NCBI RefSeq assembly: GCF_000019185.1
Contig: NC_010334.1
Span: 4,402,001 to 4,466,000, forward strand
Direction of reading: 5' to 3'
Source of the DNA: Shewanella halifaxensis HAW-EB4
GTDB taxonomy: Bacteria; Pseudomonadota; Gammaproteobacteria; Enterobacterales; Shewanellaceae
Length of the DNA: 64,000 nucleotides
Shown here: positions 58,987 through 64,000 of the stretch, one piece after another
Position numbering within the stretch: position 1 is the stretch's first letter
Layout: every line of letters begins with the position of its first letter
Notes under the pieces: generated by a model
Database searches by the model: none
The model's input: only the letters and a program-made list of their open reading frames with translations
What the model was told of the DNA's origin: nothing
Translations under genes and position numbers: made by a program

Positions 58987-59724
58987 ATGAGCACGATTCA
59001 GGTTAGGGACGATAATGGGGTACGTATTATTACGTTTAATCGTCCGGATAAGCGTAATGCGCTTAACCTACAAATGTATACACAACTAACAGAATACCTT
59101 ATCCAAGGTGAGTCGGACAATGAAATTCGAGCCTTTATGTTTCGCGGTCAAGCAGATTGCTTTACTTCGGGTAACGATGTCGCTGACTTCTTACAAAATA
59201 GTAGCTTAGGTGGCGAACACCCGGCTTTTCGCTTCCTTTTCTGTTTATTAGATCTTAAAAAGCCTGTGGTTGCCGCAGTAACTGGAGCTGCGGTAGGAAT
59301 AGGCACGACCATGTTGCTACATTGCGATTTAGTTTATGCCGATAACAGCGCTAAATTTCAACTACCTTTCGTACAGCTAGCCTTAGTTCCTGAGGCGGGG
59401 GCGAGTATGTTACTACCTCAAGTTGTCGGACAAACAAGAGCAAGCGAGCTTTTACTGCTAGGTGAAAGCTTTAATGCCACTCAAGCACATGCATACGGAC
59501 TCATTAACGATATTGTAGAAAGTGAGGCTATTTTTGAATATGCCTTAAAGCGTGCTCATCAATTAGCGGCTCTACCACCTATTTCACTGCAGTCGACCAA
59601 GAAGTTGATCCGCTATAACAAAGAAGCGGTGCGGGCACAGATGGAAAAAGAGCTCATAGAGTTTGAGGCTAGGCTTGCAAGTGATGAAGCTAAAGCAAAG
59701 TTTGCTGCGTTTTTAAATCGTTAA
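58987..59724 (+). CDS. Enoyl-CoA hydratase/isomerase family protein
   Basis: 245 residues, a crotonase fold. Oxyanion-hole segments: FTSGNDVADF near 58-67 and PVVAAVTGAAVGIGTTMLLHCDLVYA near 97-122. Glu at the usual acid/base position is not clearly present in both places, so isomerase activity is as likely as hydratase. Divergent from the copper chaperone gene. Substrate unknown. Confidence 0.88.
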   Translation: MSTIQVRDDNGVRIITFNRPDKRNALNLQMYTQLTEYLIQGESDNEIRAFMFRGQADCFTSGNDVADFLQNSSLGGEHPAFRFLFCLLDLKKPVVAAVTGAAVGIGTTMLLHCDLVYADNSAKFQLPFVQLALVPEAGASMLLPQVVGQTRASELLLLGESFNATQAHAYGLINDIVESEAIFEYALKRAHQLAALPPISLQSTKKLIRYNKEAVRAQMEKELIEFEARLASDEAKAKFAAFLNR

Positions 59725-59749
59725 TACTGTCTCGTATAAGACATTGAGT

Positions 59750-59780
59750 ACGGATGCTAGACGTTGTTTTTAGCATCCGT
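59750..59780 (+). terminator. Hairpin after the enoyl-CoA hydratase gene
   Basis: ACGGATGCTA and TAGCATCCGT are exact complements around an 11-base loop. Only a weak T-rich tail follows (GTTTCATT), so termination is likely but not certain. Confidence 0.55.
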
Positions 59781-59902
59781 GTTTCATTGGTATTATTACC
59801 TGAGATTGACAATGTGCTTGAGCACGAACTGAGGCGATATATTTCAAGGGAGTTAGCACTCTCATTCAATTTTCCTCTTTCTCATTATTTTATACGTCTG
59901 CA

Positions 59903-60103
59903 TTAACATGGCTTTTCCCATTTAGGCAGCACTAAAGCTAATACAAAATAGATAAGCAAGCCCATCGCTGGATTACAAAATATCGCTACAGCGCAAACCA
60001 CTCGGGTCCACATGCAAGACCAGTCAAACTTATCGGCCATCGCCGCACTAACACCGCAGACTAATGAGCGTGGGTCTTTTAAACGTTCTACAAAATCAAC
60101 CAT
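59903..60103 (-). CDS. PspC domain protein
   Basis: 66 residues, a single PspC-type domain: RLKDPRSLVCGVSAAMADKFDWSCMWTRVVCAVAIFCNPAMGLLIYFVLALVLPKW, two membrane helices. GGGAG lies before the start. PspC proteins sense or relay envelope stress in the phage-shock response. Here it is the last gene of a three-gene unit with no pspA visible. Confidence 0.85.
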   Translation of the reverse strand: MVDFVERLKDPRSLVCGVSAAMADKFDWSCMWTRVVCAVAIFCNPAMGLLIYFVLALVLPKWEKPC

Positions 60104-60121
60104 GATTAACTCCCTTTTCGA

Positions 60122-60229
60122 TTAATCTTCTAACTTGTGCCACTCTAATGAACACACCAAACAGGCGAACATCACTAGACTAACAACGGGCAATAGCAAC
60201 AGAGCCATAAACTGAGCTAAGAACAACAT
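60122..60229 (-). CDS. 35-residue membrane peptide
   Basis: ATG at 60229, stop at 60122. It starts with MLFLAQFMALLLLPVVSLV and forms one hydrophobic helix ending in a charged tail (SLEWHKLED). AAGGA overlaps the upstream stop and lies 6 bases before the start, and the gene starts 2 bases after that stop. The tight packing between two genes and the good ribosome site support translation. PspB-like size and topology, but no family match is claimed. Confidence 0.65.
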   Translation of the reverse strand: MLFLAQFMALLLLPVVSLVMFACLVCSLEWHKLED

Positions 60230-60231
60230 AA

Positions 60232-60540
60232 TTAATCCTTAGTTACCGCACTAGTCACTAATGGCTGATCTTTGTTTTCAGCGGCAAGTTGCTCGTTAGT
60301 AACTTGCTCTTCACTTGCCATATCAAACAACATTTCAGACATTTGAGCTTGAATAGAAAGACTTAACTCTGTCTGAGCCTTTGTCATCATATCTTGCATC
60401 TGAGCAGAAATATTTTGCTCGATATTATTAGCTACATCACTAACAAGAGAGGTTTCAGCATGGACGGTCGCACTTGTACCAAGAAGTAGAGCAGTGAATA
60501 CCGAAGCTTTAACGGTTTTTAATACAGTAGAGTTAAACAT
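60232..60540 (-). CDS. Small exported helical protein, unknown
   Basis: 102 residues. Signal peptide with cleavage near VHA (MFNSTVLKTVKASVFTALLLGTSATVHA). The rest is an amphipathic coiled segment rich in Gln, Met and Glu (IEQNISAQMQDMMTKAQTELSLSIQAQMSEMLFDM). No family recognised. Leads the three-gene unit with the 35-residue peptide and PspC. Confidence 0.7.
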   Translation of the reverse strand: MFNSTVLKTVKASVFTALLLGTSATVHAETSLVSDVANNIEQNISAQMQDMMTKAQTELSLSIQAQMSEMLFDMASEEQVTNEQLAAENKDQPLVTSAVTKD

Positions 60541-60800
60541 AATGGATTCCTTTTCGAGTTTGGCCTAATTGCATAGTTCTTAAATTGAGTTCTTAATTAC
60601 AGAGAAGCTAATTACATCTTTCTCTAAATTACATAAGAACTAATACAAGCAGTGTGCCAACTTTGCCAGAATGAAATAACAGCATGTTTTTAAAGAAGAA
60701 TAACTCTAGATGGGAATAGTGAATGGCAGAGCAATATTTAAACAATAAAAGATATTAGTGAAACTCACCATGCTCTGGTGAATTTCACTAAACAAAGTAA

Positions 60801-61787
60801 CTATAAGCTCACAATGCCGTTCATTTCGGCTCTAGCTTGAGTTACCACTTCAATTCCAGCGCCTTGTTTATGGGCATTTTCACTTAGATAACGACGCCAT
60901 ACACGCGAACCCACTTCACCTTGATACAAGCCTATGATGTGGCGAGTGATATGATTTAAGCGGCCACCTTGCTGTAGATGTTTCTCTATATAAGGAAGTA
61001 GTTTCTCCAAAACAGCATCTCGACTTATTACTGGCGTATCTATACCACATAGCTTTTGATCGACTTCAGCCAAAATATATGGGTTTTGGTAAGCTTCGCG
61101 GCCAACCATAACGCCATCAAGGTGCTGCAGGTGTGTTTGACACTCTTCTAGCGTTTTAATGCCACCATTGATACTGATGTTCAGCTGCGGATAATCACGC
61201 TTAAGTTGATACACACGCTCATAATCTAATGGCGGGATCTCGCGATTCTCTTTTGGACTTAAGCCTTGGAGCCATGCCTTACGAGCATGAATGGTAAACT
61301 CCTCACAACCCGCCGCTTTAACAGTATCGATAAACTGAGTTAAAAACTCATAGCTATCTTGCTCGTCAATGCCGATACGGGTTTTAACCGTAATAGGGAT
61401 GTCAACGACTTGCTTCATTGCCGACACACACTCGGCAACAAGTTCAGGCTCAGCCATTAGGCAGGCACCAAAACGACCATTCTGTACTCTATCCGATGGG
61501 CAACCCACATTAAGGTTAACCTCATCATAACCCCGTTCGGCAGCGAGCTTGGCACAAGCCGCTAGATCGGCTGGATTTGATCCACCCAGTTGCAATGCGA
61601 GTGGATGCTCTTCTTGGTTATAAGCGAGGTAATCACCGCGTCCATGCAAGATAGCGCCAGTCGTTACCATTTCGGTATATAGCAGCACCTGCGAAGACAT
61701 CAAACGAGCAAAATAACGATAATGCCTGTCGGTCCAATCCAGCATGGGAGCGATTGAGAAGGTGCGGTTGATTGGTCTAACTGACAT
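60801..61787 (-). CDS. dusA: tRNA-dihydrouridine(20/20a) synthase
   Basis: 328 residues. FMN TIM barrel with [17 protein letters not shown], the [20 protein letters not shown] block holding the catalytic Cys near 100, KTRIGID, INGGIK and [11 protein letters not shown]. It reduces U20 and U20a in tRNA with NADPH. Monocistronic, with 230 bases and no gene on its upstream side. Confidence 0.95.
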   Translation of the reverse strand: MSVRPINRTFSIAPMLDWTDRHYRYFARLMSSQVLLYTEMVTTGAILHGRGDYLAYNQEEHPLALQLGGSNPADLAACAKLAAERGYDEVNLNVGCPSDRVQNGRFGACLMAEPELVAECVSAMKQVVDIPITVKTRIGIDEQDSYEFLTQFIDTVKAAGCEEFTIHARKAWLQGLSPKENREIPPLDYERVYQLKRDYPQLNISINGGIKTLEECQTHLQHLDGVMVGREAYQNPYILAEVDQKLCGIDTPVISRDAVLEKLLPYIEKHLQQGGRLNHITRHIIGLYQGEVGSRVWRRYLSENAHKQGAGIEVVTQARAEMNGIVSL

Positions 61788-62021
61788 AAACTATTTATCC
61801 AACTCTTTATAATGACTTTACTCACCGAAATCTAAGGGGGAGTATCTATTTAGTAAAACTCTCACTCCACTGTCCAAGCCATGATAGCTACCACTGTAAG
61901 AGCGGACTATACAAAGGAGGAGAAAACTGCTGAAGCGTAATAATGGCGCATTATAGCACTACATCTCGAGTTAGAAGAAAGCCCCGCTGGGAATGTTTAG
62001 CAGTTCATAGATAAGTAATGG

Positions 62022-62972
62022 CTATTTATGAGATTTAACAATATAGGATTCCAGCGTTCGCTGAAGCCACAATGGAGTCTGTACCTTGCCATCTAAAGCC
62101 CGTTTGAGCCATAAATAAACAGTCGGATGGGAGAAGCCTTTCAGTAAAAACTGATCCTCAGCGTATTCCATTTTACACGCCTTGAGCCCGTTAATACTGG
62201 CTAAAAAACCCACCGCACTTTTAACACCAACTATCATAAAGGCATTGGAATTTAATAAACTACTTGCGGCACTGCCTAAATCTGGAGCCGTAGCATAGGT
62301 CTGCATCGGCTTACCCTTGATTTTTGCATAAACACTGATAGGAGATTTATTGGCAGGGAATGGCATCGTCACCAGCTTCACTATGGGGTAATCAATCATG
62401 TTATCAATCGTTGGTGAATCCCAAATAGGATGCCCAGCTCGGGCGATAAGATAACCACCTCGATGCTGGATAATTGACTTTGATAACAACTCTTTTCTAG
62501 TTGAGGGCTTAAAACAAATTACCGCATCAATTTCACCATCAATTAATTGCTGCTCACTTCTCTCAGACCAGGCAACGGTGGATATCGGAATACTGTCGCT
62601 GACACTATTGTTATCAGCCTCTTCAATAACCTGCTGAGCTAAACCGATTTCCAATTGAGGCACTGTACTAATGACTATTTGCGGTTCAGGCGTAGAGAGA
62701 CTATTAATAACATCAGTTTCAACTTCGCCAGCACAAGATAAAATATCTGAAAATGATTGATACAAACTATGCGCAAGCTCTGTGGCCATCATTTTATTAT
62801 TCGTACGAATAAATAATGGATCATCAAATACATCTCTTAGTGCATTTAAGGCACGACTCACCTTAGGCTGTGAGGTCCCCAGTGTAAGAGCCACTTCTTT
62901 GGTACTATTTTTAATATAAAGTTGGCAAAATATTTCTATGCTAGAAAGACTAACGCTACTTAATATCTTCAT
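62022..62972 (-). CDS. LysR-type transcriptional regulator (second of a tandem pair)
   Basis: 316 residues from the ATG at 62972, chosen over 62984 because GAAGG lies 6 bases before it. N-terminal winged helix (SSIEIFCQLYIKNSTKEVALTLGTSQPKVSRALNALRDVF, about 7-46), then a substrate-binding domain. The start lies inside the end of the upstream regulator gene (17-base overlap), so translation is coupled. Regulated genes are not evident in the window. Confidence 0.85.
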   Translation of the reverse strand: MKILSSVSLSSIEIFCQLYIKNSTKEVALTLGTSQPKVSRALNALRDVFDDPLFIRTNNKMMATELAHSLYQSFSDILSCAGEVETDVINSLSTPEPQIVISTVPQLEIGLAQQVIEEADNNSVSDSIPISTVAWSERSEQQLIDGEIDAVICFKPSTRKELLSKSIIQHRGGYLIARAGHPIWDSPTIDNMIDYPIVKLVTMPFPANKSPISVYAKIKGKPMQTYATAPDLGSAASSLLNSNAFMIVGVKSAVGFLASINGLKACKMEYAEDQFLLKGFSHPTVYLWLKRALDGKVQTPLWLQRTLESYIVKSHK

Positions 62973-63933
62973 TATAGCCTTCACTATCTGAGGTTATATT
63001 TGCTTGAATATAACGATGAATCTCCTCGCCTATCCAGCTAGGGGAAGTTGTGTTCTTACGCATCTGTGTCAAATAATAATGGTCGCAACCACTTCTTTGA
63101 TTAATCGATTCACATAAGCTTTTCTCTAATTTTAATGCACCAATATTGCCTCGTTGACATAAAAACTCAACGGCATCCATATGGCTTAAAAGCGCAATTG
63201 CATCACTCTGCTCTAACTGCAGCATGAGATCCGCTAAAAAACAAACTTTCACAACTAACTTCAATTTGCGTTCGACATCTAAGGCATAGCACTCCAGCGG
63301 ATCAATCACATCGTTGATCTCATTACCTGAAAAACTTATGTATGGATAATCAAATATATCATCAAGCCCCAATGGCTGTTGGTGGCTCAATAATGGATGG
63401 CCTTGTTTAGCAACCAGCACATAGTTACTTGATGTTACAATTAAACTTGAAGTCAATTGTTCAGTATTATAAGCACCATAAGTTACCGCAATATCAACAT
63501 GTTGCTGCTTTATAAGCTCAGCCACATTGCTAGTGCAAGGCTTAATGTGAAAGAGAAAAGAGTCTTGCTCTTCATGGGCCCTAGCTTGTAAATGATTAAG
63601 CAGGTTTAACGATAATGTCGGTGGGCAAGCAATCACCAGCTTACGGGTTCGCAAGTTATCCGTACCCACTTGGATCTTTTCACAGTGTTTAGCAAGCTCA
63701 ACGATACGCTTCATTTTGGGATAAATATCGTTTGCCAAATCACTGGTCTCAAACCCTTGTTGTTTACGAATAAACAGCGGCGCATTCAAAGAGTGCCTCA
63801 ACGACTTAAGGCTCCGGCTGATTTTAGAGCTCGGCACACCTAAAGTTTGGCTAACGGCTGTCGCATTGAGTGACTCATACAATAAAACAAAGACTTGAAT
63901 ATCAAATAGACTATTAACGCTTAACTTGCTCAT
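62956..63933 (-). CDS. LysR-type transcriptional regulator (first of a tandem pair)
   Basis: 325 residues. Winged helix SLFDIQVFVLLYESLNATAVSQTLGVPSSKISRSLKSLRHSL (about 7-49) followed by the effector domain (KLVIACPPTLSLNLLNHLQA near 95, YVLVAKQGHPLLSHQQP near 166). Similar architecture to its downstream neighbour but with low identity outside the helix-turn-helix, so an old duplication is likely. The DNA upstream (63934 onward) runs off the window. Confidence 0.85.
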   Translation of the reverse strand: MSKLSVNSLFDIQVFVLLYESLNATAVSQTLGVPSSKISRSLKSLRHSLNAPLFIRKQQGFETSDLANDIYPKMKRIVELAKHCEKIQVGTDNLRTRKLVIACPPTLSLNLLNHLQARAHEEQDSFLFHIKPCTSNVAELIKQQHVDIAVTYGAYNTEQLTSSLIVTSSNYVLVAKQGHPLLSHQQPLGLDDIFDYPYISFSGNEINDVIDPLECYALDVERKLKLVVKVCFLADLMLQLEQSDAIALLSHMDAVEFLCQRGNIGALKLEKSLCESINQRSGCDHYYLTQMRKNTTSPSWIGEEIHRYIQANITSDSEGYNEDIK

Positions 63934-64000
63934 TTTCCCTCAAAGTAATGTGCTAATCCCTAATTAAGCAATCTAAACCATTCACGATGCATTACGTATA

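Overview
The window looks like a chromosomal segment of a marine gammaproteobacterium, most probably Shewanella. The assignment rests on protein families and gene order: an astC-astA-astD set near pabA, petABC followed by sspA-sspB, tsaE-amiB-mutL-miaA-hfq-hflX-hflK-hflC, a tRNA-Gly array next to orn and rsgA-psd, and nudF-yqiB-cpdA-yqiA-parE-parC divergent from tolC. No database search was possible, so the genus is an inference. Most genes are on the minus strand.

Layout. 1-3614: arginine succinyltransferase catabolism (astD cut by the window edge, astA, astC). 4274-9029: an HDOD protein, a lipoprotein-type S9 peptidase and pabA, whose 3' tail is repeated twice downstream with a 125-base period. 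9102-21140: twelve tightly packed minus-strand genes that look like one transcript: TonB-dependent receptor, periplasmic binding protein, FecCD permease, an ABC ATPase fused to a THEP1/DUF2478-like NTPase, a CcsA-like and a ResB-like membrane protein, DUF3450, TtpC, ExbB, ExbD, TonB and a TPR protein. Together they would carry a ligand from outside the cell to the cytosol with a dedicated energiser, plus an unexplained cytochrome-c-assembly-like pair. This is the best candidate in the window for an incompletely described system.

21599-36336: conserved housekeeping genes (sspBA, the cytochrome bc1 complex, HflKC, HflX, Hfq, MiaA, MutL, AmiB, TsaE, Nnr and a helical protein). 36561-37643: five nearly identical tRNA-Gly(GCC) genes behind a strong stable-RNA-type promoter, flanked by decayed or expanded tRNA-like copies. 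37674-47056: orn, rsgA, psd, an EamA transporter, a large MscK/MscM-type channel, a glycerophosphodiesterase, DUF3392, a hydroxyacid dehydrogenase and bfd with a Fur-box match.

47127-64000: parC and parE with a PQQ-type sugar dehydrogenase between them, yqiA, cpdA, yqiB, nudF, tolC, an outer-membrane barrel with a DUF2333 protein, a PCu(A)C copper chaperone, an enoyl-CoA hydratase, a small operon (102-aa exported protein, 35-aa membrane peptide, PspC), dusA and two tandem LysR-type regulators. No insertion sequence, prophage or CRISPR array was seen.
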